Of a stretch of DNA of 64,000 nucleotides, positions 1 through 12,100 are shown in pieces (positions within the stretch are counted from its first letter, which is position 1; every line of letters begins with the position of its first letter). This DNA comes from Panicum virgatum (Eukaryota; Streptophyta; Magnoliopsida; Poales; Poaceae). The notes under the pieces are model-generated. The model was not told where the DNA came from, did not search any database, and saw only the letters and a program-made list of their open reading frames with translations. Position numbers and translations under genes: made by a program. The stretch lies in assembly GCF_016808335.1 (NCBI RefSeq), contig NC_053147.1:69624960-69688959 (forward strand). Reading direction: 5' to 3'.

Positions 1-700
1 GAGTTAAGAATCTATTCGAATAGCCGTGTCCACAGTACTGGGCGAGTTACGGTGTGGTCACATAACTAGTGTTTATTGTGGGGTGGGTTGGCGTGAGTTG
101 TTTTGGAAATGTGTCCGGCAGTTGTGCCGTGTGCTACGGCGGATGAGGAGTCCGGTAGCAGCTTGAAACTTGGATCCTGTGTGGATCAACCCCTCGTGTT
201 ACTCGGTACAAGAAAACTGACTTTTGAAAAATGCTTTCTTTCAAAAGAACCCCTGCATAAAATATTGCTTTCCGCAAATCAAACCCTAGCCATATCCTTG
301 ATTCACCCTGTGCATTATATTCTATTTATACCCCCTCTGTGGGTGTGGTTGGACTTGCTGAGTACGTTTGTACTCACCCCATTCTTAATTTTTACAGAGG
401 AAGACCCAGACTTCGTTCCAGAGGACGTTGAGTAGGGTACCGTCCTGCACCCAGCCTTGCCTGTGGATTAGGGTCACCCGCAGGAGATACCGCATGGCGC
501 AAGACTCTGATGACTTTTTTTATATATATAATATCATTGCGTGTGTGTGGATTGTAATCCTCGCGATAGTGGCGCTTCTCTGATCACTACCGCGTAGAGT
601 TGTACGGTAATGAACCATCTGATGTAATAAATGTGTCATCAGCCTCCTGGGGCTGATGTTTGTGACACATATAAGTCTTATATTATGAGGGGACGCTTCA
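1..700 (+). mobile_element. 5' LTR (3' part) of Tekay-like gypsy element
   Basis: The segment matches 11815-12511 almost base for base, and by eye there are about 14 substitutions plus a short AT-run length change. It ends in CA directly before a primer binding site, so it is the 3' part of the upstream LTR; the rest lies outside the window. It carries the same short acidic open stretch after a TTTTTACAG acceptor-like site as the downstream LTR. The low divergence suggests a recent insertion. Confidence 0.93.
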
Positions 701-702
701 GG

Positions 703-720
703 TGGTATCAGAGCCATAGG
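703..720 (+). promoter_or_regulatory. Primer binding site, tRNA-Met type
   Basis: TGGTATCAGAGCCATAGG starts two bases after the LTR end. TGGTATCAGAGC is the usual PBS complementary to initiator tRNA-Met in plant gypsy and copia elements. A second copy, with one change, follows the second LTR at 12514. Confidence 0.92.
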
Positions 721-841
721 TTGGCCGTAGGACGTGACCCTAGGAGCGAAACCCTTTTTCTGGCCCTTTCACATTAGGACATGTCTTTCCTTAATCCTTC
801 TTTCACACAAACACTCACCACTAGTTCTTGCCCTGTTCCAG

Positions 842-1711
842 ATGGCTAACAATGGATGAATTGGCGGAATCTGTCACGCAGAGCCCGGCCTTCCTAAGTT
901 GTTGATACTCAGCCTGGAACGCATCGGAGTTGTGGACCCAGCAGAGTTTGTCTACCGGGACTACGATTCCAAAGGCACTCTTCGGTGCGACCTGCTGGTC
1001 TTTGTGGGAAGGAGCATCCGCTACCCAGATGTGGACCCTTGGTTCATCTCCACCACTGGATTTCGCTTCCCGGACACCTATCGAAAAGCCGCCCGTAAAG
1101 CCCTGCGACGTCTACGCGTGATCTACAGGCATCACCTTCAGCGGACTCCTATGGGATTTTTCCCGCGGACTGAAGGAAGAGGACGCACATGGATTGCCCG
1201 GATGAGAGGACTCGGAAGAGAAGAAGAAGACCTGGAAGATACGGTCTCCCACTTATCCATCTAACTCACCGGCCTGGATGAGCTCTACCGCGAACAAGCG
1301 GCACAACTGAAGCAACAAGTCCACAGGGCAGAGAAGGCAACCCAAGAGCTAGATGAACAACGGACAAGGGCCGCATGCGCCGAGTATTCCCTAGCCGCTC
1401 TCCAAGCCCAAATGCAAGAATGTGAGGCAGAATTGGAAGAACAACAGATGAGAGCCGCACGCGCCGAGGATTCCCTAGCCGCTCTCCAAGCCCGGATGCA
1501 AGAGTACGAGGCTCGCAGAGGAATAGGTGGGTGGATAGAGGAAGAAGAAGAAGAACCCATGGAAACTCATTGGGATGTAGGCACTCAGACCGAAGAAGAA
1601 GAACCCGAAGAAACCCACTGGGATAAAGGTACTCAGACCGAAGATGACGTGATGGATCAGTATCTTCCACTGAAGAAGCGCCCTCTTAGGATCGAGGAAG
1701 AATCCCCATGA
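842..1711 (+). pseudogene. Pre-gag ORF A of the gypsy element, decayed
   Basis: One reading frame of about 290 codons starts at the ATG at 842. It is broken by a TGA at 857 and a TAA at 1262, but remains in the same frame to 1711. The N-terminal half has the motifs GTLRC, YPDVDPW and RKALRRL. The C-terminal half is predicted coiled coil with an internal direct repeat (AxAEDSLAALQAxMQE-like, about 1362-1410 and 1446-1500) and an acidic tail repeating ETHWD..GTQTE. A fragment of the same ORF at 12653 has TGG where this copy has TGA, showing the first stop is secondary. I do not recognise a domain, and it is not gag, which begins at 3007. It is homologous to the next ORF. A role as an accessory retroelement protein is inference. 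Confidence 0.75.
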
Positions 1712-1862
1712 TAGAAGTAGCACCCCAAGCTAGAACCTTTGCCCAAATAATCGTGTATCCATGAAGTCTGTATCCCACCATGTTGCAATAATAAATATCA
1801 TCTACTCCCTTTGTGTACCCCAAATAATTGTGCAAGTTTATTCACCCTATCCTTGTTTTCAG

Positions 1863-2723
1863 ATGGCTGAGGAAGGATGGACCCAGGGCAATTGCCAAGC
1901 TGCAACTGGCTTCCCCAGTCTCTTGATCAACGCCCTGGAAAGCCTTGGTGTTACGGAACGCCCAAGGTACTATAGCAGAGAGTACGAGCACCATGGTACC
2001 CTCCGCTGCAGGGTGATCCTGGTCATCGCCGGGATTGATCGCTACCCCGACATCCAGCCGTGGTGAGTGACCGCTATAGGATTCAGGCACCAAGACACCT
2101 ATCCCTTGGCCGTCAGAAAGGCGCTCCGTTACCTGTGCCGGATTTTTGAAAGACACCTCGCCCCCACACCAATGAGGTTCTTTCCGCCGGCCATCAGAAC
2201 CCCAGTTTGGGAAGCACGAATGAGAAGTCTGGAACGCCGCCGCCATGAAGAGGACCCTCTGTACCAAGTGGCTACCTACCTAGCAGCCTTGGATCAGCTC
2301 TTTGACGAGCAAGCCAACATTCTGAGGGAGCAGACCCATTGAGCCGAGCAAGCAGAGCTCGTGGTGAGACTGCAACAGGTACGAGCAGCACAAGCCGAGG
2401 CAAGAGCCGCAGCCGCGGTCAGCAGTGAAGCAGTTGCTCAGGAGAGCCTCAGGCAAGCCCGAGACCGGCGTATGCAAGAATGGACCAGAAGTGGAACCCT
2501 AGTCCCGGCAATTGGGGAAGACCAAGTTCTACTCGGGACACCCGTCATAGGATGGGGACCACTCGTGATAACCCCACAAGCCCCACCCGAGAACCCTGAA
2601 AGGTCTACTGCCGCCGATGAAGGAGAAACTGCTACGCAACCCTTGGCAAATGGAAACCTAGAGGACGGCGAACAAGGACTACTCGCACACTGCGCCCCGG
2701 AAGAAGGCTCACCCCGCGAGTAG
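1863..2723 (+). pseudogene. Pre-gag ORF B, paralogue of ORF A, decayed
   Basis: This is a second frame of 287 codons from the ATG at 1863, with stops at 2064 (TGA) and 2340 (TGA), otherwise open to 2723. It shares with ORF A the order GTLRC, YPDIQPW, DTY..A.RKALRYL, HL.PTPMRFFP and W.ARMRSLE, followed by an Ala/Glu/Arg-rich coiled-coil region and a Pro-rich tail. Length and motif order match ORF A, so the two look like an old tandem duplication inside the element. The 150-base spacer between them contains the end of ORF A's tail and an AT-rich leader. The next 280 bases (2724-3006) carry no coding signal before gag. Function is unknown. Confidence 0.75.
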
Positions 2724-4233
2724 AATGCCCGATGCCATCCTAGTGTTGTACACTCCCAGCTTCCTTGGCTTAAGTTGTACCCTGGAGGGTGAACCTGTAC
2801 CCGGTCGTGTAGTACGCGTTTTAGTCTTGCCCGTGTTGTACCCTCCTTGTTGTAATAAAGTTGCTTGTGCTTGTTGTTTGTGATGTGTGTGCTTGTTGTT
2901 TGTGTGCTTATCGGTAGAAGGTAGATTCTGCCTTTTCAAAAATACGAATTAAACAACTTAAACATCACTTAATCCCAATCTCACAAGAACTCTACCCAAT
3001 CTATAGATGGCTTCCCGAGGCGTTACGAGGGCCTCCCGCATTCGGAACCCTGCAGTCGCTGGCACGGGAGTGCAGCCGAATGGACAGAACCCTCCCCAGG
3101 ATGAACAGGAAGTGAGTCAGAACCGAGGAGAGAATCAAGGAGAAGTGTCACTGCCACCACCTCCACCCCTCGGAGATCTAGCCCAGATAATTCACAACCA
3201 GACCATCATCTTGGAAACACTAGCCAATGCTCTCATAAACAAGCGACCCCGAGAGCAAACCATGAATGACAAGCTGACGGCTTTTCTGAGGACCAAGCCG
3301 CCTACCTTTGCCGGATCCAGCAACCCCTTGGATGCAGACGATTGGCTGCGTGTGATTCAGAGGAGGCTCGAGCCATTCGAGTGTCAAGACCAAGACAAAG
3401 TCCTGCTGGCAGCACACCAACTCACCGGGACTGCCTTAGCCTGGTGGGAGAATTATTGTGCCGCCGCCGAAGATGCCTCCACCATCACCTAGAAGGAATT
3501 TGTGAAGGAATTCCGCATATATCATATCCCCTCGGCCACCATGAAGCGCAAGGCAGATGAGTTCCACGCTCTGCAGCAGGGAAGCATGTCGGTGGAAGAG
3601 TACAACCATCAGTTCATGGAGTTGGCCCGATATGCCCCAGAAGAGGTGAATGACGATGAGAAGAAGCAGGATATGTTCAAGAAAGGATTAAACCCAGAAC
3701 TCCGGACCCTGCTTACTCCACATATCTACCCGGATTTCAACACCCTGATGAACAAGGCTATTCTTACAGAGAGGGCCAAAATTGATGAAAGGAAAGATAA
3801 CAAGCGCAAGTTTCTGGAAAGCAAGTCTCGTCAGCAGGATCGCTTCCAGAAACCAAGAAGCTTCAACTATACTGCACCAAGGTATCAGGCTCCAATGCAG
3901 TATAGGACTCAATCTCAAGTGACAGGCGCACAAGCCTCTAACACACAATTCCGGAGCCAGAACACCATGAAGGCCCCGCAGAGCAATGTAAGCTAGGTCA
4001 CCACCAACAACAGTAATGCTAGGGTCTGTTTCAACTGCCGAGAGACAGGGCATTTCATCGTCAACTGCCCGTATGCCAAGAACAAGCCTGCTACATCAGC
4101 CTTCTCCAATACAGTGAATGGACCAAGGCCAGTGCTGTCAGGTGCCAACCGAGTGCCCATCCGCAACAGCAACAACACCAACAACAACAGTCAGCAGATG
4201 AGGCAGCCCCAGCAGTCATTTGGACGAGCCCGC

Positions 4234-5736
4234 TGTAAGGATCACCGGGGTGTCCGACCCTAGAGGGGGAGGGGGTGAATAGGGTCGCTAATCGCTTTTC
4301 TATCCTAGGGCTCAATCTAATTGCATAAGATAAACCTAACACGTCCTACACATGCTAGTTATGACTAAGGTTTATCTATGCTACCCTCTACTTATCCCAA
4401 AAGACTTGCAACCTATAGCCAATCCTAATCAAACTAACTAGGAAAGTAAAGGTAAGCAAGAAAGAGTAAATGCGGAAACGTAATGCGGTAAGTAAAGCGG
4501 TAAGGGAGAGGATATGCAAACTCCCGTGAAGACACCAAGACACACGATTTAACGTGGTTCGGTTAGGACACCAAAGTCCCTCCCTACGTCCACGGCCACT
4601 TGCTCACAAAGAACAAGTGGGATGCCGAGTCTCTTCGCTTGATCACCGTCTTGCCACGCCTCCAAGGCTCCCGACAAGCAAAGGCTAAGTGACGCCAAGT
4701 CACAAAGACGAGGTCACCGCCACCGTCTATCTCGAAGCGTCACCACGGCACCGTCTTCACTATCTTGGAGCTTTAACACCAAGTAGGGGCCTCCTTCCCC
4801 GCACAAAGTGTCGTTGCCACTCCACACCAAGTCGGAGGGTCACACGACGAGTACACAAGTTGCTTGCCGCAGCAAGACTTTCTCTCAAGCTAGTTCTCTC
4901 AAGAACTAAGCCTAAACAAGCACTAAGCACTCTCACAAGTGTGCTTAAGCCTATATGATGTACAATGAAGCTCTATGGTGGTTGGAGATGATCTTTAGCT
5001 CTTGTATACTTCCTTGAACTCCAGCACTCTCAAATGACCCGGCCTTGGGGGTATATATAGGCAGCACAAGCAAATATAGCCGTTGGAGAAAAGCTGCCAG
5101 AAAACTGCGTAACGCCGGTTAATCCGACGTACCCCAAAAGCCATCATCGGTTTAACCGGTGTATGTAAACTGCTACGTGAAAAACTAGCCGTTAGCAATT
5201 AACCAGTGTATCGCCGGTTTAACCGATGCAATCAACCGGTGTATGTAAAATTAGCGTCGGTTTAACCGGTGATTGTAACTTCTTCACGTTCCTCCAAAAA
5301 CCACCTCTCTGGACAACTGAACCGATGCAATTGACCGATGCATCGTCGGTTCAACCGGTGTATGTATTTTCATCGGTCTTCGTTTGGCAATGCACCGACG
5401 TATGCATTTTCTTCAACGTCGGTTAATCCGGTGAGTGTATCTTCAGTTTCCAGCTTCTGGACAATTACACCGGCGTGTGTCTTTTCCTTAACGTCGGTTC
5501 AACCGGTGTATTGAATTTCTTCACAGTCTCTTCGATTCTTGTCCTTTGGACCGAAGAGGAACCCCCGTAGGGGTGGCCCTTCGGGCCTTGCTACGCCTCT
5601 CTTCTCTTTGTCATCACTTGAACCTAAAAGCCTGAGAATAGTCATCTTAACAATCACATTAGTCCAAGTGTTGTGTGTGTCATCAATCGCCAAAACATTA
5701 TATTGAAATATGGCATGAGAGGCCATTTTCGCTACA
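4234..5736. mobile_element. Solo LTR (1503 bp) nested in gag-pol
   Basis: The segment starts with TGTAAGG, ends with GCTACA (TG..CA), and is flanked by the 5-bp direct repeat CCCGC at 4229-4233 and 5737-5741. Removing it rejoins the gag and protease coding sequence in frame (GCC CGC | GTC AAC). There is no internal retroelement coding, so it is a solo LTR left by LTR-LTR recombination, or a short non-autonomous element. A TATATATA box lies at 5052-5059. The family is not identified. Confidence 0.9.
5100..5515. repeat. Degenerate AACCGGT palindrome repeats inside the solo LTR
   Basis: About ten imperfect copies of a unit like CGGTTTAACCGGTGTATGTA are spaced irregularly downstream of the TATA box. 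Each contains a palindromic core TTAACCGG or AACCGGT. They could be protein-binding repeats or a transcript structure; the role is unknown. Confidence 0.75.
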
Positions 5737-5945
5737 CCCGCGTCAACCACATCAATGCATAGGAGGCTCAGGGAGCTCAGGGCGTAGTGCTCGGTGAGTA
5801 CCTAGTCAGCTCAGCTCTTGCAACAGTATTATTTGATTCTGGAGCATCACACTCATTCATATCCTCAAGTTTTGTGGAAAAGCACAATATACCTACAGTA
5901 CTACTAAAGACACCCCTATTAACCCGGACGCCTGGAGGTGACATC

Positions 5946-6021
5946 AAGTGTCAACTAGGTTGTCTATGGGTAAGGATCAATTTAAGTGTCAACTAGGTTG
6001 TCTATGGGTAAGGATCAATTT
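5946..6021 (+). repeat. 38-bp tandem duplication that shifts the pol frame
   Basis: Two perfect adjacent copies (5946-5983 and 5984-6021) begin AAGTGTCAACTAGG. Because 38 is not a multiple of 3, the duplication moves the downstream protease/RT sequence out of frame and creates a stop at 5994-5996. Confidence 0.95.
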
Positions 6022-9000
6022 AAGTGGGGTAGAATTTTTAGCAGACTTAGTAGTACTTAAGTCTAAGGGGATAGACGTGATCTTTGGAATGGACTGGTTA
6101 AGCCGACATAATGGCCTCATAGGTTGTACGGACAAGGTGGTACACCTGACAAACCCGGAAGGAGTACGAGTGACCTGCCATACCCGGGTAAGTGGATCAG
6201 ACCCGATGGTGTTTAGCATGGAAGCCAAGTCCTTAGAAGAAGTCCCAGTGGTAAATGAGTACCCAGATGTTTTTCCGGAAGAACTCCCTGGGATGCCACC
6301 AGATAGAGATATAGAGTTTGTCATTGACCTTGTCCCTGGAACCGCCCTTATAGCCAAGAGACCCTATAGGATGGCAGCCTCCGAATTGGCAAAACTAAAG
6401 AAGCAGTTAGAAGAATTACAATGAATTGGCTTCATCAGACCAAGCTCGTCGCCTTGGGGAGCCCCAGTCCTGTTTGTCAAGAAGAAAGATGGGAGTATGA
6501 GGTTGTGTGTGGATTACCGGGCGCTAAACGAAGTCACCATTAAGAATAAGTACCCCCTCCCCAGGATTGATGACCTTTTCGATCAATTGAAAGGAGCCAA
6601 GTACTTCTCCAAGATTGATCTAAGGTCAGGATACTTTCAGCTCAAGATTAGAGAGAGCGACATCCCAAAGACAGCCTTTGTCACCCGATACGGGCAATTT
6701 GAGTTCACTGTGATGTCCTTTGGACTCACAAATGCCCCTGCCTATTTCATGAACCTCATGAACAAGATATTTATGGACGAGTTAGATAAGTTTGTCGTAG
6801 TCTTCATCGACGACATACTTATTTACTCGAAAAGTATTCAGGAGCATGAGCAGCACCTGAAGGTAGTTTTGGAAAAGTTGAGAGTGCATAGGCTATACGC
6901 CAAATTCAGCAAGTGTGAGTTCTGGCTGGAGAAACTAGCCTTCCATGGTCATATTCCGACCGCGGAAGGAGTAGCAGTGGACCCCGAGAAGGTCGAAGCA
7001 GTTTCCAACTGGCAGCAACCGACCAACGTCAATGAGATCAGAAGTTTTCTTGGGTTAGCTGGGTATTATCGGAGATTCATTGAAGGATTTTCCAAGATAG
7101 CCTGGCCCATGACAGAGCTACTCAAGAAGGAGAAGAAATTCACCTGGACGGAGTCGTGTGAAAGAATTTTCCAGGAATTGAAGCGAAGACTGACGACCGC
7201 TCCAGTACTAACCCTACCGGATATTCATCGGGATTTTGTCATCTATTGTGATGCATCCCGACAAAGATTGGGTTGTGTACTGATGCAAGACGGGAAAGTC
7301 GTTGCATATGCTTCCCGCCAGCTCAGGTCTCATGAGCAGAATTATCCGACCCATGATTTGGAACTTGCAGCCGTAGTGCACGCTCTTAAAATTTGGAGGC
7401 ATTATTTGATTGGAAATAAGTGCGAAATTTATACCGGCCATAAGAACCTGAAGTACATCTTCACCCAGCCGGATCTGAACCTAAGGCAGAGAAGATGGCT
7501 GGAATTGGTTAAGGATTATAACTTGGAAATCCATTACCACCCGGGGAAAGCAAACGTAGTAGCCGATGCCCTAAGTCGGAAATCATATGGACCAAGGAGG
7601 ATCATCTGCGAGAGGAAATGACACGATTGAATGTGCATATTGTTCCTCGAGGTTCCAGCCAAGTGCTGAACGTCTAATCCACACTAGAGGATAGGATCAG
7701 AAAGGCACAAAGTTCGGACAAGGGACTGATGGAAATCCAAAGGCAGACAGGAGAAAATAAGGCACCAGATTTTAGGGTGGATAATAGGGGAATCTTATGG
7801 TATAAAGATAGAATTTGTGTGCCCCAAAAAGGCGACTTCATGCAAATAATCATGGATGAAGCTCACAACTCGGCATATTCCATTCACCCAGGATCCACCA
7901 AAATGTATATGGACTTAAAACAAAAATACTGGTGGAGTGGGATGAAGGCGGATATTGCACGGTTTGTCGCCTGTTGTGATATTTGTCAAAGGATCAAGGC
8001 CGAACATCAGAAGCCAGCAGGGTTGTTGCAACCCTTACACATCCCGTTTTGGAAGTGGGACGAGATAGGAATGGATTTTGTAGTGGGTTTGCCTAGGACC
8101 TAGAAAGGACATGACTCCATATGGGTAATAGTGGACCGACTCACTAAAGCGGCTCACTTCATACTCGTACGAACCAACTACGGTGGGGAAAAGCTAGCCA
8201 AGCTCTATGTGGAGAACATAGTGAAGTTGCATGGTGTGCCCAGCCGCATTGTTTCAGATAGAGGGACCCAGTTCACCTCTAGGTTTTGGAAGAGTTTACA
8301 TAAAGCCATGAGCACCAAATTAGATTTCAGCTCTGCTTATCACCCACAGACGGATGGCCAGACAGAAAGAGTGAATCAAATTATGGAAGATATGTTGAGA
8401 GCATGTGTCCTTACCTATGGCAAGGATTGGGAACAGAGTTTACCCTATGCCGAGTTCTCATACAACAACGGGTACCAAGCAAGCTTGGGCATGTCACCGT
8501 TCGAAGCTCTATACGGAAGGAAGTGCAGAACACCGCTGATGTGGTCAGAAGTTGGAGAACGTGCCCTGGTCGGGCCCGCACTTATAAAAGAAGCGGAAGA
8601 AAGAGCTGCTGAAATTAGAGAAAAGTTGAAGGCAGCCCAGTCAAGGCAAAAGAGCTACACTGACAAGAAAAGACGGGAAATAAGTTTCAACCCAGGAGAT
8701 TTCGTGTATCTCAAGGTTTCACCTATTCGAGGAACTCGGATGTTTCAAGTACAAGGAAAGTTGGCCCCTTGGTACATCGGACCGTACCAAGTTCTGAAAA
8801 GGGTCGGAGCAGTAGCAAACCGTCTGGAGCTACCAGAGGAAATGTCGGATATACACCCAGTGTTTCATGTCTCGCAATTAAGAAGGTGTTTGAGGGTACC
8901 CGAGGCAGAACGCGTGCCAGTAGAAACGATAGATTTATAGCCAGACTTGCGATACCAGGAAGTACCAATCAAGATTCTGGACACGGTCACTAGGAGGATA

Positions 9001-9140
9001 ATAAACTCCGAAGTACGGATTTGCAGAGTCCAGTGGAGCAGACATGGAGTAGAAGAAGCGACATAGGAACGTGAAGATGCTCTGAAGAAGGAGTTTCCCC
9101 ATCTGTTTAGGAGCTAACCGAATCTCGAGGACGAGATTCA

Positions 9141-9158
9141 TTTTAAGTGGGGTAGGTT
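9141..9158 (+). promoter_or_regulatory. Polypurine tract region
   Basis: TTTTAAGTGGGGTAGG immediately precedes the TG start of the LTR at 9159. This is the expected position and composition for plus-strand priming. Confidence 0.75.
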
Positions 9159-12100
9159 TGTGACATCCCAAAAAATCTACCAATTAAATCGCACGCTAAA
9201 AATATTTTTTTCGTCGTTGAGCTCAATTACTCTTTAAACCCAGAACCCTAATTCCCGGAAATTCGTTTCGCCAACCCGACACCCGAATTCAATTAACGTC
9301 CCATCTTCTTTTCCTTGCCCCGCACGACGCGTTGCACCGCCGCGCGTGCGCGACCGGCCTTGCGACCGCTGCCGCGAATCCCGCCGGCGCCCTTCTTTCC
9401 TTCCTCTTTTCTTTTTCTCCATTTCTTTTTCCCTTTTTCCTTTTCTTTTCTCCTTTTTTCTTTTTCTCTTTTCTATTTCTCTCCCTCTCCTTCCTCCCTT
9501 CCCTCTCTCTGCCCCAAGCACGGCCTGGCCCGGCTTGCCCCGGCCCCCCTTCCTCCCCTGTCGCACACGCCCAACCGCGTCGCCCCTCCTCCATGCTCGG
9601 CCCGCCGCCGCACCTGGCCCACGCGGACGCGCGCGCCCATCGGCCGCCTGCCCACGCGCGCACGCCTCCGAGCCACGCCACCCTCCGACCGCCCGAGCGC
9701 CCCTCCCCGCTCCGGCCTGCTATTGGCCGCCGCGCTCGCGCACACCGCAGTGCCCGCTCGCCCGTGTGCATGCGCGCCGCATCGGCCTGCCCGTGTGCCC
9801 GCGCGCGCGCATGCGGCGCTCGGCGTGCCGAGCCACGACACGCGCGCACGCGCACCGCGTGCTCGCGTCGCATGCCATGCCGCCCGTCGCTGCCTCCCCC
9901 GCGTGCGCGCGCCGCTCTCCGAGCCATACCCGCGCCGCTCGCCGTGCCCCGACCCCACTCGCCCTTGCTACAAGCTCACCCACGCACGCCCGGCCGCTGC
10001 TCCACGTGCACCGCCGCGCCGTGCGTCGCCTAGCAGCAGCGCCCAGCCTCCCCCTCCACGTGCCACAGTGAGCGGCCTCGACGCCCTCGCCGCTACACAC
10101 CGCTCCGCGACAACCCAACGCGGCCACCCGCCATTAATTTCGCCCGCGGAGCTCGCCGGCCGACCGCACCGCGGCTCTCCCCACCGCCTTATTTCACCTA
10201 TAAAAAGGGCCCCGCGCCGCTCCCTCGCCACCACGGCCACCCCAGCCTCCGCGCGCCCCCTCCCACTGCCCACTGCGCTGCCGCCATAGCCATTGCGGCC
10301 ATCTTCCGCCGGCCTCCATCGCTCCCCTCCACAAGCCGCTTCTGCTCCGGGTAAGTGAGGGAAACGGACCCCCTCGCTCCCCTCCTCCGTTTCCCCCTCT
10401 TCCCGGCCGCCACTGTGGCCTGGGACGTCGGCGCCCCCCTACCCCTCCTCTGTTCTGCGCGGGGGAAAGGAAGGAGAAGGGCAGTTTGCCCAAAAGCCCC
10501 TCCCCCTTCTCTCAAATTCCTAAAGAGTCCTTCCCTCCTTTTACCAAAGAACCCCCACCCTTTTAACCATTTTGCAAAAGAAACCCCCCTTTTGTTATAT
10601 TTCAAAATAGACCCTTCCACCATATAAAACTAATTATAAATAAACCCCTACACCTTTTCAGTATGTCCCGGTTATTTCTAGAAATTACAATCAAGCCCTT
10701 CCACCCTTAGAAATAATTACAAACAGGTCCCTGACCCCTTATTTAACCCTTAAACCTTTATATAACCCATCATTTCATGCGCCAAATGACCTCAGATCTA
10801 CCTAAAACTTTACCACACCTCTCATGACATAATTTTGTCCATGCCATTAGGAAACCGCCAGAAAATATTACTCCGAACTCAATATCCTAATTATTTCCGA
10901 TTCGAGCTCAACGATAAAACTTTTATTTCTTTTCTTGATTGTGTGTTTGTTTGTGTGCGTCATAGACCACGGTGTAAACGAAGGAGAGGCTGTTGACGAG
11001 CAGTATTGCGAGCCAGCGATCGAGGACCAGTTCCACGACACCGAGCCCGAAGGACAGTGCTTCGACCAGGACCTCCCCGAAGGCTTCGAAGACGGCAAAT
11101 TCAATCCCATCCTTTGATGCATGCTTTTGTCCTAGTTTTATAAAAACAACCTATTGGCCTATTTTACAAAATTGTATATGTTTTGCCTGCTGAAAACACG
11201 GTTGGATAGCCACACCTTGATTTGTTATAACCATTCCTTGACCACCTAGATTAATGTCTGATTTTGCTTGGACGTTAATCGATACTAGAACGCTTAGGAC
11301 CTGCTACTTTATACAACTGGTTTTATAAAGAAAATGTGTGTGTGTGTGGGAAGGGATAAAAGTGGATTTTCGAAAGATGAGTTTAGACGGGATGGATGGC
11401 ATTTCTGTGTGATTTGTCGTTTGGTGTGCTTGTGCCTGTGTGGCAGAGCAAGGAAGGGAGATATCCATCTTGTCACCACTAAGGACCGAGTTGGTGTGTC
11501 ATCTCACCTAACTCCTCTATCGTGCAAACCACTCGACCGTTGTATGGGCAACGACTTAGCATAAACCCCACTAGTTAGTCTGATAGCCATTAGGAGAGCT
11601 GAGAGCAACGGGTGATCAAGGAGAAGGGATTAGCTCTGTGTGACTTATGCCCCGGTTAGAAGCTCTGTGATAGGTCAATGACCCCTTGGTGCATCCCGTG
11701 ATGGCTACTCAGGTCTAGCTAAGGTGGGTAATGGCTTTGTTGGGATCTGCACCGACACTAAGGTGATCGAGTTGTGGTACCCCACTTGTGGGTAAAGTTG
11801 CACACCTCTGCAGAGTTAAGAATCTATTCGAATAGTCGTGCCCACGGTACTGGGCGAGTTACGGTGTGGTCACATAACTAGTGTTTATTGTGGGATGGGT
11901 TGGCGTGAGTTGTTTTGGAAATGTGTCCGGCAGTTGTGCCGTGTGCTACGGCGGATGAGGAGTCCGGTAGCAGCTTGAAACTTGGATCCTGTGTGGATCA
12001 ACCCCTCGTGTTACTCGGTACAAGAAAACTGACTTTTGAAAAATGCTTTCTTTCAAAAGAACCCCTGCATAAAATATTGCTTTCCGCAAATCAAACCCTA

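Larger units (their letters stand above)
3007..9117 (+). pseudogene. gag-pol polyprotein of Ty3/gypsy chromovirus (Tekay-like), defective
   Basis: Gag starts at the ATG at 3007, reads through TAG at 3490 and 3994, and reaches a CCHC zinc knuckle at 4027-4068 (CX2CX4HX4C). The frame is then split by a solo LTR (4234-5736). Protease follows with DSGASHSFIS near 5840. A 38-bp tandem duplication at 5946-6021 shifts the frame. Reverse transcriptase has LRSGYFQ and the [10 protein letters not shown] active-site box near 6805, followed by RNase H. A further frameshift lies near 7590. Integrase has an HHCC-like region (H..H, CDIC) and D,D,E residues within VDRLTKAAHF, SDRGTQF and GQTERVNQ. A C-terminal chromodomain (about 8941-9110, RVQWSRH, TAG at 9064) places it among chromoviruses. 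Premature stops also occur at 5760, 6422, 8101 and 8938. It cannot encode a working polyprotein. Confidence 0.93.

Noticed and set aside
9289..10623. Long GC-rich open frames on both strands inside the LTR (up to 324 codons)
   Set aside because: Overlapping in several frames, Pro/Arg/Ala-rich and without motifs. They reflect the GC and pyrimidine bias of the LTR.
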